From: Planctomycetota bacterium
Lineage (GTDB): Bacteria > Planctomycetota > SZUA-567 > JAKLDR01
NCBI GenBank assembly: GCA_022703445.1
Contig: JAKLDR010000008.1
Span: forward strand, 23,832 to 87,831
DNA: 64,000 bases
Direction of reading: 5' to 3'
Positions 42,720 to 51,096 of this stretch are shown here, piece after piece. A program made the translations under genes and the position numbers. The number at the start of each line of letters is the position of its first letter. Positions within the stretch are counted from its first letter, which is position 1. The notes under the pieces were generated by a model. It was given only the letters and a program-made list of their open reading frames with translations, was not told the origin of the DNA and made no database searches.

Positions 42720-42720
42720 G

Positions 42721-42816
42721 AATGCAGAATGATGAAGGATGAATGCAGAAAGAGCGGCAGGGAGGCACCAAAGCTCCTCTTCGTCATTCGCCATTCATAA
42801 TTCATCATTCTACATT
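42721..42816. repeat. Inverted-repeat element R1 (short-period arms)
   Basis: Left arm 42721-42745 and right arm 42792-42816 are complementary at about 22 of 25 positions. Each arm is built from about 7 nt quasi-tandem units of the GAATGAT type and is far more AT-rich than the flanks. The 46 nt loop has no gene. The element starts 1 nt after the stop codon of the URO-D 5 gene and ends 8 nt before the Shine-Dalgarno of the next gene. Confidence 0.75.
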
Positions 42817-42839
42817 TGCCACACAAGGAGGAACTGGAT

Positions 42840-43982
42840 GTGAAAACCCTGAACGTCGGCATCATCGGCTACGGTTTCATGGGCAAGGTCCGCGCCTACG
42901 GGCACCAGGTGCTGCCCATCTTCTACGACCCTGCCCCGGCGGTCTGTCGAATAACCAGGATATGCGACGGCGTGGAGGCGGTCGCCAGGAAGGGCGCGGC
43001 GGCCCTCGGCGCCGAGGCGGTCACCGACTTCCGGCGGGTCACGGAGAGTCCGGACATCGATCTGGTTCACGTCTGCACTCCCAACCACCTCCACGCCGAA
43101 CCTGTGCTCTCGGCCATGCGCCACGGGAAGTCTGTCCTCGTGGACAAGCCGCTGACTGCCACACTGGAGGAGTCGCGGCAGATCGCCGCGCTGATGCCGG
43201 CCTACCGCGGAACCGGCCAGATGGCCCTGCACTCGCGCTTCTTCCCTGCGACCATGCGTGCCAAGCAGCTGGTCGACGGCAACTTCCTGGGGCAGGTGCT
43301 CGAGTTCCGGGCCAGCTACCTGCACGCCGGCAGCGCCGACCCCAAGGCGCCGCTCAAGTGGAAGCTCGCCGCCGCGACCGGCGGCGGGATCATCGCCGAC
43401 CTGGCCAGCCACGTGCTCGACGTGATGCAGTGGCTGCTCGGCGACTACGCGCAGATCCTCGCGGCGACGCACATCGCCTATCCGGAGCGGCCCTCGGCCG
43501 ACGAGCCCGGCAAGATGATCCGGGTTGACGCCGAGGACGCGGTCATGATCCTCGCGCGCATGAAGTGCGGGGCGCTCGGGCACCTCGAGGCGACCAAGCT
43601 CGCCACCGGCTCGGAGGACGAACTGCGCTTCGAGATCCACGGCTCGAAGGGCGCGCTGCGCTTCAACACCATGGCGCCGCACCACCTCGAGGCCTACGAC
43701 GGCACGGTGCCGGACTCGCCGCTCGGCGGCAACCGCGGCTGGACCCGGATCGACTGCGGCCAGCGCTATCCGGCGCCGGCCGGCTTCCCCGGCCCCAAGT
43801 TCGCCATCGGCTGGCTCCGCTCGCACCTGGCCTGCCTGGCGGCGTTCGTGGAGAATGCCGCCGCCGGCCGCCCCGGCGACCCGGGACTCGAGCAGGGCGT
43901 GCGCGTCCAGGAGCTGATGGAGCTGTGCCGCGAGTCGGCCAAGCAGGGCAAATGGGTGGACTGCTCCACCACGAGATCTTAA
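42840..43982 (+). CDS. Gfo/Idh/MocA-family oxidoreductase 3
   Basis: The 380-residue protein is the most canonical of the three: LNVGIIGYGFMGKVRAYG (GxGxxG), HVCTPNHLHAEPVLSAMRHG and VLVDKPLTATLEESRQ, where the D-K-P supplies the conserved catalytic Lys. GGGIIADLASHVLDVMQWLL matches the GGG...H substrate motif. It is therefore likely an NAD(P)-dependent sugar or inositol dehydrogenase. GTG 42840 is the start, with AAGGAGG 8 nt upstream; the ATG at 42838 is out of frame and hits a stop at once. Confidence 0.88.
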   Translation: MKTLNVGIIGYGFMGKVRAYGHQVLPIFYDPAPAVCRITRICDGVEAVARKGAAALGAEAVTDFRRVTESPDIDLVHVCTPNHLHAEPVLSAMRHGKSVLVDKPLTATLEESRQIAALMPAYRGTGQMALHSRFFPATMRAKQLVDGNFLGQVLEFRASYLHAGSADPKAPLKWKLAAATGGGIIADLASHVLDVMQWLLGDYAQILAATHIAYPERPSADEPGKMIRVDAEDAVMILARMKCGALGHLEATKLATGSEDELRFEIHGSKGALRFNTMAPHHLEAYDGTVPDSPLGGNRGWTRIDCGQRYPAPAGFPGPKFAIGWLRSHLACLAAFVENAAAGRPGDPGLEQGVRVQELMELCRESAKQGKWVDCSTTRS

Positions 43983-43993
43983 GGAGTCGGACC

Positions 43994-44977
43994 ATGGCCA
44001 GAGAGTGGAATTTCGAGCCCGCCAAGTTCCTGTCGTTCCGCGACCAGAAGGTCTGCGCCCGGGTGCGGAAGATCAAACGGGCGGACCTCTGCAAGCACAA
44101 GAACAAGAACTTCAAGATCCGGATCATCGAGGACGAGGCCAACCTCTTCTTCCAGTTCGTGACCCACGTGGTCTCGGGCATCAAGCGCGCCGCCGACGAG
44201 GGCCGCCAGCACGTGATCATCCTGCCGGCCCCCTGGCCGCACTACCGCTGGGTCGCCCACCTGATCAACACCCTGCGCATCGACTGCCGACACGTGCACA
44301 CCTTCAACATGGACGAGTGGGCCGACCAGGACGGCAACGAGGCGCCCATCGACTGGCCGGGCGGCTTCCGCTACTGGATGTGGCGGGACCTCTTCAACCG
44401 CATCGACCCCAAGCTGCGCATGCCCGAGAAGCAGATCCACTTCCCGGGCCGGAAGAACGTCAAGGACTACAGCCGGATGCTCGAGGACCTGGGCGGCGCC
44501 GACGTCTGCTACGGCGGCATCGGCTGGTGCGGCCACGTGGCCTTCTTCGAAAGCCACCTCGGCGAGGAGTTCGGCGGCGACGTCCAGGCCTATCTGCGGG
44601 CCGGTTCGCGGCTGGTCGAGCTCCACCCCATCACCATCATGCAGAGCTGCGTCTACTCGGACAACGCCGGCGCCGGCGACTGGGCCTACGTGCCGCCCAA
44701 GGCCTACACCATCGGCCCGCGCGACCTCAAGAACTCCCGGCTCGTCAGCTTCTGGAACACCGGCTACGCCGGCGGGGGCTTCGCCTGGCAGAAGTTCATC
44801 ACCCGGCTCGCCGCCCACGGGCCGGTGACGCCGCTGGTGCCGGCCTCCATCCTCCAGGTGCTCAGGAGCGAGCTGCACGTCCTGGGCAAGGTCGCCGACG
44901 ATCTGAACTACAACGTGCCGCTGCGGCTCGACTCCACGCCGTGGGAGGGCGCCCATCCGTGGCCGCCGAAAGGCTGA
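43994..44977 (+). CDS. NagB-like glucosamine-6-phosphate deaminase/isomerase family protein
   Basis: The 327-residue protein belongs by motif to the NagB/RpiA fold: RHVHTFNMDEWADQDG corresponds to the FNMDEY segment of NagB, and VCYGGIGWCGHVAFFESHLG to its GIGxDGHIAFNEP active-site loop. The Asp of GVDGH is replaced by Cys, and the family is longer than NagB (about 260), so the substrate may differ. Keto-amino sugar isomerisation or deamination is inferred and fits the aminotransferase and acetyltransferase nearby. ATG 43994 follows AAGGAG. Confidence 0.78.
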   Translation: MAREWNFEPAKFLSFRDQKVCARVRKIKRADLCKHKNKNFKIRIIEDEANLFFQFVTHVVSGIKRAADEGRQHVIILPAPWPHYRWVAHLINTLRIDCRHVHTFNMDEWADQDGNEAPIDWPGGFRYWMWRDLFNRIDPKLRMPEKQIHFPGRKNVKDYSRMLEDLGGADVCYGGIGWCGHVAFFESHLGEEFGGDVQAYLRAGSRLVELHPITIMQSCVYSDNAGAGDWAYVPPKAYTIGPRDLKNSRLVSFWNTGYAGGGFAWQKFITRLAAHGPVTPLVPASILQVLRSELHVLGKVADDLNYNVPLRLDSTPWEGAHPWPPKG

Positions 44978-45975
44978 CCCGCGCGAAGCTCGCCGGCAAG
45001 GTCATCGACGGGCACTCCCACGCCGGCGTGTCGCTGAAGGCCTACGCGCTCGGCGAGTACCCGTACGCCCAGACGGTCGAGGGGCTGGCCGCCCAGCAGG
45101 CCACGGGCGGCGTGGCGGCGAGCGTGGTATTCCCGTTCTCGGCCGACCTCTTCTTTGAGCCGGCGGCTCTGCCCGAGGGGCGGCTCGTTCCGGCAGCCGA
45201 GCCGCTATCGCCGGCCCCCTACGCCGCGGAGAACCGACTGCTGCTCCGGGAGATCTTCGACTACTGCCCGGAGCTGTCCCGGCGCTTTCTGCCCTTCGTG
45301 AGCATCGATCCGGCCCGGGAGGTCGCCGCGCAGGTCCGCGAACTGACCAGGCTCGCCGGCGAGCACCCGTTCTACGGCATCAAGGTCAACCCGGTGGGCT
45401 GTCAGTCGCGCGCGGCGGAGCTGCTGGGCGCCGGCGCGGCGCTGCTGGACTTCGCCGAGGAGCGCGGCCTGCCGCTCCTCTTCCACGCTACCACGCTGCC
45501 CGGCGAGGAGTACTCCCAGGCTGCGGACATCTTCCGGATCATCGAGCGCCGGCCGAAGCTGCGTTTCTGCCTGGCGCACGGGCTGCTCTTCCATCGCGGG
45601 TGGTTGGATCGCGCCGCGGCGGCGCCCAACGTGTGGGTGGACACCGCGGCAATGAAGATCCAGGTCGAGTTCATGCGCGGCGAGCTGGCCTCCGGCCGGG
45701 TCGCGCGCGGCGACTTCCTGGAGGCCGACTTCTCCGACCACCTCGCGGTGATGCGCGCGCTCTGCGACCGCCACCCGGACATGGTCGTCTGGGGATCGGA
45801 CTCGCCGGCCTACTCCTGGATCTGCCGCCGCAAGCAGGGCGAGGGGGTCTACCAGGAGTTCCGGCTCAAGGGCGCCTACGCCGACGAGGTCGCGGCCCTG
45901 AACGCGCTCGGACCGGAGCTCCGCGCCAAGGTCGGCGGCGCCAACGCCCTGGACTTCGTCTTCGGCCCGGGCTAG
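44959..45975 (+). CDS. Amidohydrolase-family TIM-barrel hydrolase
   Basis: The 338-residue protein has KVIDGHSHAGV as the N-terminal metal motif, FYGIKVNPVGCQSRAAELL, LPLLFHATTL, FCLAHGLLFHRGWLD and VVWGSDSPAYSW with the late Asp. It belongs to the same superfamily as the protein at 33303 but is not a close copy. The start is GTG 44959, overlapping the NagB-like gene by 19 nt. The nested repeat element R2 starts 6 nt past its stop. Confidence 0.78.
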   Translation: MAAERLTRAKLAGKVIDGHSHAGVSLKAYALGEYPYAQTVEGLAAQQATGGVAASVVFPFSADLFFEPAALPEGRLVPAAEPLSPAPYAAENRLLLREIFDYCPELSRRFLPFVSIDPAREVAAQVRELTRLAGEHPFYGIKVNPVGCQSRAAELLGAGAALLDFAEERGLPLLFHATTLPGEEYSQAADIFRIIERRPKLRFCLAHGLLFHRGWLDRAAAAPNVWVDTAAMKIQVEFMRGELASGRVARGDFLEADFSDHLAVMRALCDRHPDMVVWGSDSPAYSWICRRKQGEGVYQEFRLKGAYADEVAALNALGPELRAKVGGANALDFVFGPG

Positions 45976-45981
45976 AGAATC

Positions 45982-46380
45982 AGCCACAGATGCACACGGA
46001 TGAACGCAGATACGGGAGCCTCTACCGCAGAGGACGCGGAGTATCGCAGAGGGGACGGCGGGCGCGCTGCGCTCCGTCCGCTTCCGGGCGCAAGCGCCCG
46101 GCGCGGCTGGAGCGCATCCCGCCGGACGCTGACGCGTCCGGAGCCCAGCTGCGCCGGGCTCCCGCACTCGGGTCCCAGGCCGGAGGCGCGCGGCGCAGCC
46201 GCGCAGGGAGCGGAACGCTCCCGGGAGGGACTGCTCTGGCCCCTTCAGGCCGACCCCGGTCGGAGCTGAAGGGCCAGAGCGGTCTCGCCTCTCCACCTGC
46301 CCTGCCGTCCTCTGCGAGACTCTGCGTCCTCTGCGGTGAAAGTTCTCGTAATCAGTGTGCATCTGTGTTCATCTGTGGCT
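45982..46380. repeat. Inverted-repeat element R2: three concentric inverted repeats
   Basis: The outer arms (45982-46011 and 46351-46380) match at about 25 of 30 positions and are made of CACAGATGA-like 9 nt units. The middle arms (46024-46059 and 46304-46337) are nearly perfect and made of CGCAGAGGA-like units. The inner arms (46233-46248 and 46266-46280) are GCTCTGGCCCCTTCAG and its near-complement. The 173 bp between the middle and inner left arms contain further hairpins such as CCGGGCGC-AA-GCGCCCGG and GGGAGCG-GAA-CGCTCCC. No coding frame is convincing. This accounts for the whole 438 bp gap between genes. Confidence 0.8.
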
Positions 46381-46413
46381 AATGCCCGGCCAGTCTAGCA
46401 GGAGGCGTCGAGC

Positions 46414-47502
46414 ATGTCGCTTCTGACCCACAAGCCCAACGCCGAGGCAGCCATCGAACGCCTGCGCGCGCTCTACGCGCGCCGCGCCGGCGACCGGATC
46501 TTCGCGGCCTTCGAAGTGCCGAGTCCGGCGCTCGCCGAGTTCAAGCGCAGCCACGCCGAGGGCATCTGCGGGTATCCCGACCCGGCCGAGAGGTTCCGGT
46601 TCTGGGACCGGCTGCTGGCCGAGCGCGCGGCGCTGGAGGACGACTCGGTCCCGAGCGCCTACCTCAGCGAGTTCGACCAGGGGCTCTACGCCGGGGTGCT
46701 TGGCGCCGAGGTGCGCTTCAACTGCACGCCGGAGACCGGCTGGATCTCCTCGATGGTCGCGCCGCTCCTGGCCGACTGGGCGGACGTCGGCAAGCTGCGG
46801 CTCGACTCGGGCCACGAGTGGTTCCGTCGCTACGAGCGTCAGCTCGGGCTCTTTGTGAATGGCGCGCGCGGCCGGTTCGGCGTGTCCCACTTCATCCTGA
46901 TCGACGGCCTCAACTTCGCCTTCGAGCTCCTCGGTGCCACCGAGACGTACCTGGCCATGCGCGAGCGGCCGGAGGACCTCCGCCGGGCCGTCGAGCTTGG
47001 CTTCCAGGTGAACGCCGAGATCCAGAGGCGGTTCTTCGCCGCCGGCCCGGAACTCGCCGGCGGCACCTGCGGCTTCGGCGTGCAGTGGCTGCCCGGGCGG
47101 ATCGTGGCCGAGAGCGTCGACCCCTTCCACATGACCTCGGTCGAGGACTTCGAGGCCTGGGGTCGGGGCAACTGTGAGCGGATCATGGCCGAGTTCGACG
47201 GCGGCGTCACCCACATCCACGGCAACGGCCGGCACCTGGTCGAGGCGGTCTGCTCGATCCAGGGCCTGAAGGCGGTGATGCTCGGCGACGACAAGGGTTT
47301 CCTGCCGGCGGTCGACGAGCTCCCCGAGCTCCGCCGCCGCGCCGGGGACATGCCCCTGACCGCCGGCGTCGAGTTCGCCGACTTCGAGCGCCGGCTCGGG
47401 AAGCATCAGCTCCCCGGCGGCGTGCTCTATCTCGTCCGCGGCGCGGCGAGCGCCGAGGCGGCCAACCGGTGCATGGAGAAGGTGCGGGCGTATCGGGCCT
47501 GA
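46414..47502 (+). CDS. URO-D-superfamily protein 6
   Basis: The 362-residue protein is the second member of the protein-4 subgroup. It has RFGVSHFILIDGLNFAFELL, VTHIHGNGRHLVEAVCSIQG (H-I-H-G at the metal position), LKAVMLGDDKGFLPAVDELP and LPGGVLYLVRGAASAEAANR. Catalytic function unknown. ATG 46414 follows CAGGAGGCGTCGAGC. It is separated from the rest of the cluster by the R2 element, so it may have its own promoter. Confidence 0.72.
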   Translation: MSLLTHKPNAEAAIERLRALYARRAGDRIFAAFEVPSPALAEFKRSHAEGICGYPDPAERFRFWDRLLAERAALEDDSVPSAYLSEFDQGLYAGVLGAEVRFNCTPETGWISSMVAPLLADWADVGKLRLDSGHEWFRRYERQLGLFVNGARGRFGVSHFILIDGLNFAFELLGATETYLAMRERPEDLRRAVELGFQVNAEIQRRFFAAGPELAGGTCGFGVQWLPGRIVAESVDPFHMTSVEDFEAWGRGNCERIMAEFDGGVTHIHGNGRHLVEAVCSIQGLKAVMLGDDKGFLPAVDELPELRRRAGDMPLTAGVEFADFERRLGKHQLPGGVLYLVRGAASAEAANRCMEKVRAYRA

Positions 47503-47507
47503 GCTGC

Positions 47508-48794
47508 TCAGCCCTTCCGCCCGTTGACCACCCGGTAGAGCTCCATCTGCCCGGGGTGCAGCCAGGGCGTGACCTTCACGAAATCGTCTCCCGAGGCGGC
47601 TTGCCAGCCGTCGCCGGCGGAGACCTTGGCCTCCTCGGCCATCCAGCCGACGCGGTGCAGCTCGGGCTTGGCGCCGCGCACCCAGAGTTCGGCCTGGGAG
47701 CTCTCGGTCTGGCTGTTGTTGACCACCGCGACGTAGTCGCCGCCGTCGGCGTGCCTGAACTCGGAGACGATCAGCGGCGTCCCGTGCCGGGACTTCGCCC
47801 GGCTGACCAGCCCGGCGCCGTCGAAGAGCGGGGCGCCGCCCCAGGCCGTGCCCACGTGACTGACCTTCTCGAGGGCGAGCTCCCGGACCACCGCCGCCGG
47901 GCCCTTCAGGAAGGTGCGGTTCACCCGGCTCAGCCACTCGAAGGTCTCGGTGCGCTCGCCGTGCTCGTCGATGGGCGCGACGCGGTAGTTGTCGTGGGGC
48001 TTACGCATGTAGAGGAAGAACCAGAAGATCCCCTGGGCTCCGTGGGCCAGCGCGGTGTAGAGCTGCCAGCGCAGGTCATCCTCCTTCGGGCAGCGGTAGC
48101 GGAAGTGCCCGACGGAGAGCTGCGTCACCCACACCGGCAGGCCGTGGCGCCGGCCGGCCTCCGCGTACTCCCGGAGGTTCCGGAAGTACATATCGAGCCC
48201 ACCGCCCTCGGCCGCCGGATTCGGGTTCATCTGAGAGTAGCAGTCGTAGGCCAGGATGCCGGTGCCGGACTCGCGCACGTAGGCGTCGAGGTAGGCCGCC
48301 CAGCTCTCGAAGCCGACGCGTCCCTCGCAACCCGGGTGCCAGGGCAGGAGGTTGTGGTGGGGCTCGAGGCCGGGCGCGAGCTCCTTCTGGATGCGGATGG
48401 CCCGGCAGGCCGCCGCGAACTCCGCAGTGCCCGGCTCATCGCCGACGTGGAAGCCGCAGACCGCCGGGTGTTTCCCGAAGTCCTTGACCGCGCCGGCGAA
48501 CTCGCGGCGGAAAGCCTTCTCGTCGGAGCCGAGCAGCGAGCGCCAGTAGCCCCGCCGGTCGCAGACGATCACCCGGACTCCGCGCTCTGCGGCGGCATCG
48601 AGGATCGCCAGCATCCGCTTGCGGCCGGCCGGCTCGGGGCCGACCTCCGGCCCCATGGTCACGGTGGCGCCGGCGTCGGCCCAGTCGCCGGCCGCGGAGG
48701 GCTCCTCGTCGAGGACTGGCTTGTAGTTCCAGAAGCCGACCGGGAACTCGGCGGCACCGGGGGGGTAGGCTTGTTTCTGCTTGGCCTGCATCAT
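47508..48794 (-). CDS. Glycoside-hydrolase-like TIM-barrel protein
   Basis: The 428-residue protein resembles clan GH-A type barrels: EFPVGFWNYKPVLDEEPS, HPAVCGFHVGDEPGTAEFAA (with E in GDEPG a candidate acid/base), TGILAYDCYSQMNPNP, LPVWVTQLSVGHFRY and GAQGIFWFFLYMRKPHDNYR. A C-terminal beta-sandwich (VAVVNNSQTESSQAELWVRG) follows. It is closest in appearance to beta-galactosidase-like or DUF4434-type proteins; family not certain. No signal peptide. It starts at ATG 48794 (or the second ATG), with the GAGGAG upstream provided by the edge of repeat arm R6. Confidence 0.68.
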   Translation of the reverse strand: MMQAKQKQAYPPGAAEFPVGFWNYKPVLDEEPSAAGDWADAGATVTMGPEVGPEPAGRKRMLAILDAAAERGVRVIVCDRRGYWRSLLGSDEKAFRREFAGAVKDFGKHPAVCGFHVGDEPGTAEFAAACRAIRIQKELAPGLEPHHNLLPWHPGCEGRVGFESWAAYLDAYVRESGTGILAYDCYSQMNPNPAAEGGGLDMYFRNLREYAEAGRRHGLPVWVTQLSVGHFRYRCPKEDDLRWQLYTALAHGAQGIFWFFLYMRKPHDNYRVAPIDEHGERTETFEWLSRVNRTFLKGPAAVVRELALEKVSHVGTAWGGAPLFDGAGLVSRAKSRHGTPLIVSEFRHADGGDYVAVVNNSQTESSQAELWVRGAKPELHRVGWMAEEAKVSAGDGWQAASGDDFVKVTPWLHPGQMELYRVVNGRKG

Positions 48795-48797
48795 GAA

Positions 48798-48830
48798 CTC
48801 CTCTGCGAGACTCCGCGCCCTCTGCGGTTA
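48798..48830. repeat. Solitary repeat arm R6, homologous to the middle arm of R2
   Basis: This 33 nt segment (CTCCTCTGCGAGACTCCGCG followed by CCCTCTGCGGTTA) matches the right middle arm of R2 at 46308-46338 with only a few changes. There is no partner arm nearby. Its last three bases are the stop codon of truD on the minus strand, and its other edge supplies the Shine-Dalgarno of the glycosidase-like gene. Confidence 0.65.
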
Positions 48831-50048
48831 GATGCCCGTCTTCATCACTTCCCTCATCACCGCCGTGGCGAAGGAGCCGGCCGGCAGGCTGAACTTGAGC
48901 GTGAGGGCGCGCTCGGCGCCCTCGCCGGAGCCGGTTGCCGAGGTTCCGTTGAGCGGCACGCGCAGGGCCCGGCGCTCGCCGCGGGCCTTCAGGGCCAGCG
49001 GGTTCTTGAAGTCCTCGAGCGCCAGGCCCGACTCGGCCAGGACCTTGCCCTCGAGCTCCCCCTGCCCCCCGGAGGCCAGCAGCACCTTGTAGCCGAAGAG
49101 CGGCCCGGAGGGGCTGATCTCGAAGCGCTCGGCGCGGGGCTGCTCCCGGGCGGCGTCCTCCACCTTGAAGACCGCGCCGTTGCGGTGCAGGAAGGCCAGG
49201 TCGCCGGCCTCGACCCGGTCGAGGTGCTGGATCCGCGCGGTCAGCACCGCGTTGAAGAGCCGCGACTGGCAGGCCGACACGAAGAGGAAGCGCAGCCGCT
49301 TGGGCCAGGCCATGAGCGCCTGTTCGGGGGCCGCCCCGCGGGCCAGCTGGGCCAGGGCCTCGCGCTCGCTGTGGTTGCGCCCCGGCCACTCGCGCATGGC
49401 CTCGCCGAACTTCCCGGCTTCGTAGAGCTCGCGGGCCCGGCGCTGCTCCTCGGAGTCCTCGGGCCTGGGCGAGCCCAGCAGGACCTTCAGGGCCCCCCCG
49501 GCCGAGCCGCGCACCAGCTCCCGGCCGACGAGGTCGGAGTCGTCGCGGGCGCCGAAGCGCTGCTCTCCGAACCAGTTGGGCGCGCCGCGGCGCCCGAGGA
49601 TGCCCAGGATCTTCCGGGCGCGCGCCTCGGCGTCCTCGCCGACGCCGCGGATGGTGATCTCGAAGCGGTTGCCGGCCAGGTGGCCGGTCTTCAGCGCGTT
49701 GCCGTGGCGGGAGGCGTCGAGCACCCGGATGCCCGAAACCGAGGTCGTCCAGGCGCGCTTGGGTTCGACCTTCCTGACCGACAGCCACTGGCGGGTGATG
49801 CCGCGGGCGTCCTTGTGGCCGGCGTAGCCGAAGTCGCCCTCGCGGGCGTCCAGCGCCCGCGATAGCCGCCGGACGGCCTCGATGGTGGAGATGCCAGTCT
49901 TCTCCACGAAGAGCCAGGTGTGCTCCCCGCCGCCGGAGGGGCTGTAGGCCGGGATCTCCTCGACGACGAAGTCCTCCAGGCGCTCGCGCATCGCGCCGCC
50001 GGTGCCGGGGAGGTCGGCGGTCAGGAGGGGGAGTTGGGACGTGGACAT
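48828..50048 (-). CDS. truD: tRNA pseudouridine(13) synthase TruD
   Basis: The 406-residue enzyme isomerises U13 of tRNA-Glu. It shows FVVEEIPAYSPSGGGEHTWL, the catalytic segment FGYAGHKDARGITRQWLS with D80, APNWFGEQRFGA, and FLFVSACQSRLFNAVL with AGDLAFLHRNGAVF from the TRUD insertion domain. Length is typical or slightly long. AAAGG precedes ATG 50048. It lies 27 nt after the HEPN gene, so it may be co-transcribed with the toxin-antitoxin pair, which is odd for a housekeeping gene. Confidence 0.93.
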   Translation of the reverse strand: MSTSQLPLLTADLPGTGGAMRERLEDFVVEEIPAYSPSGGGEHTWLFVEKTGISTIEAVRRLSRALDAREGDFGYAGHKDARGITRQWLSVRKVEPKRAWTTSVSGIRVLDASRHGNALKTGHLAGNRFEITIRGVGEDAEARARKILGILGRRGAPNWFGEQRFGARDDSDLVGRELVRGSAGGALKVLLGSPRPEDSEEQRRARELYEAGKFGEAMREWPGRNHSEREALAQLARGAAPEQALMAWPKRLRFLFVSACQSRLFNAVLTARIQHLDRVEAGDLAFLHRNGAVFKVEDAAREQPRAERFEISPSGPLFGYKVLLASGGQGELEGKVLAESGLALEDFKNPLALKARGERRALRVPLNGTSATGSGEGAERALTLKFSLPAGSFATAVMREVMKTGI

Positions 50049-50075
50049 GGGGGGCCTTTCTTGCGCGCTTCGCGC

Positions 50076-50522
50076 CTACTTGCCGAGGAGTTCCGGGTGC
50101 GCGACCTCCAGCCAAGCCTCCACCCGCTTGCGGAGCTGTTCGGCCATCGCGCGCATTTCTTCGGCCTCCTGGTCGGAGACCAAGCCGACCTCCTCGTAGC
50201 CGCCGACGTTGCGTTTCTTGCGGAAGGCATCGAGTTGGGCGACCGACCTGGCGTCTGCGCCCAGGGTGAACGCCAGCGACTCGATGACCAGATGGTGATG
50301 GGACGTTCCCCGGCTGATCCGGTAACCGCTGGCGGCCAGTGCGGCGGCGGCCGCCTGCAGGGCGGCGTTGTAGGCGATGCTGAACTTCCAGTCGGCGCTC
50401 AGACCGGCGGCGGCGCTGTCATGCAGATCGCGGTCAGCCACGGCCAGGAGTCTGGCGATCTCCTGGCGGCTGGTCCGGTGAGCGGCCAGCCAGCTACTTC
50501 TCAGCCAATCCTGCAAGGTCAC
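50076..50522 (-). CDS. HEPN-domain protein (putative toxin of a HEPN/MNT pair)
   Basis: The 148-residue all-helical protein has the HEPN layout and a basic motif DAFRKKRNVGGYEE near residues 99-111. HepT toxins carry R-x4-H-x-Y. Here R104 and N105 are present and a Tyr (Y109) falls where His or Tyr is expected, so RNase activity is possible but the motif is atypical. It overlaps the nucleotidyltransferase gene by 29 nt, the standard arrangement of this module. In the family the nucleotidyltransferase silences the HEPN protein by AMP transfer. Confidence 0.75.
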   Translation of the reverse strand: MTLQDWLRSSWLAAHRTSRQEIARLLAVADRDLHDSAAAGLSADWKFSIAYNAALQAAAAALAASGYRISRGTSHHHLVIESLAFTLGADARSVAQLDAFRKKRNVGGYEEVGLVSDQEAEEMRAMAEQLRKRVEAWLEVAHPELLGK

Positions 50523-51084
50523 GCTCGTCTCCTCTCAGGAATATCTTGGGCGCGGAGAACACCGAGGTCAGGAAGTGGTGCCCGGCGGCCAGCTTCTCCC
50601 TGAACTCGGCCTCCGGGTAGACCGTGGGATTGACCTCGCGGCCGAGCTTCTCCTGGACCGGGTGCAGCGCCTCGACGACGTCGCCGAAGGTGGCGTCGCC
50701 GACAATCATGACGTCCACGTCGCTCCGCGCCTGCTCCTCCCCGCGTGCGAAGGACCCGTAGATGAAGGCCGCCCGAATGTGGTCGGCGAGCGGGGCCAGC
50801 GCCGCCGACAGGATGTCTCCGACTCCGAAGGTCTTGACGGCCATGCTCCTTAGCTCGCTGAATACCGCGCACTGCGGATTGGCCCGGTAGTACTTCTGGC
50901 GCCCCTCCTCCTCGCGGGTGAGCACGCCCAGGTCCGCGAGCCTGGCCAGTTCGCGGCTGAGGTTCGTGGAGTCCTCGCCCAGGAGCGCCGTGAGCTGGCG
51001 CACGAAGTAACGTTCGTCGGGATGGGTGTAGAACCAGCCGATGACCCGGGCGCGGAGCTTGGAACCAAGAAGCTTATCCAGCAC
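50494..51084 (-). CDS. wHTH-nucleotidyltransferase (MNT-type antitoxin and autoregulator)
   Basis: The 196-residue protein combines an ArsR-like winged helix (about 1-70: YFVRQLTALLGEDSTNLSRE, LGVLTREEEGRQKYYRANP) with a minimal nucleotidyltransferase (about 95-195) carrying G110-S111 and D122/D124 (YGSFARGEEQARSDVDVMIV). The DNA-binding domain makes it a self-sufficient repressor, and two palindromes overlap its promoter. GTG 51084 is the start, with AGGAGG 7 nt upstream. As antitoxin it would modify the HEPN protein encoded downstream. Confidence 0.85.
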   Translation of the reverse strand: MLDKLLGSKLRARVIGWFYTHPDERYFVRQLTALLGEDSTNLSRELARLADLGVLTREEEGRQKYYRANPQCAVFSELRSMAVKTFGVGDILSAALAPLADHIRAAFIYGSFARGEEQARSDVDVMIVGDATFGDVVEALHPVQEKLGREVNPTVYPEAEFREKLAAGHHFLTSVFSAPKIFLRGDERDLAGLAEK

Positions 51085-51096
51085 TGCGCCGCCTCC

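Noticed and set aside
43994..44977. Canonical nagB assignment
   Set aside because: FNMDEW and GIGWCGHVAF fit the fold, but the active-site Asp of GxDGH is Cys and the protein is longer, so no gene symbol is given.
46024..46337. CRISPR-like array in the 46.0-46.4 kb repeats
   Set aside because: Repeats are inverted and nested rather than direct and evenly spaced, units are 7-9 nt, and there are no cas genes.
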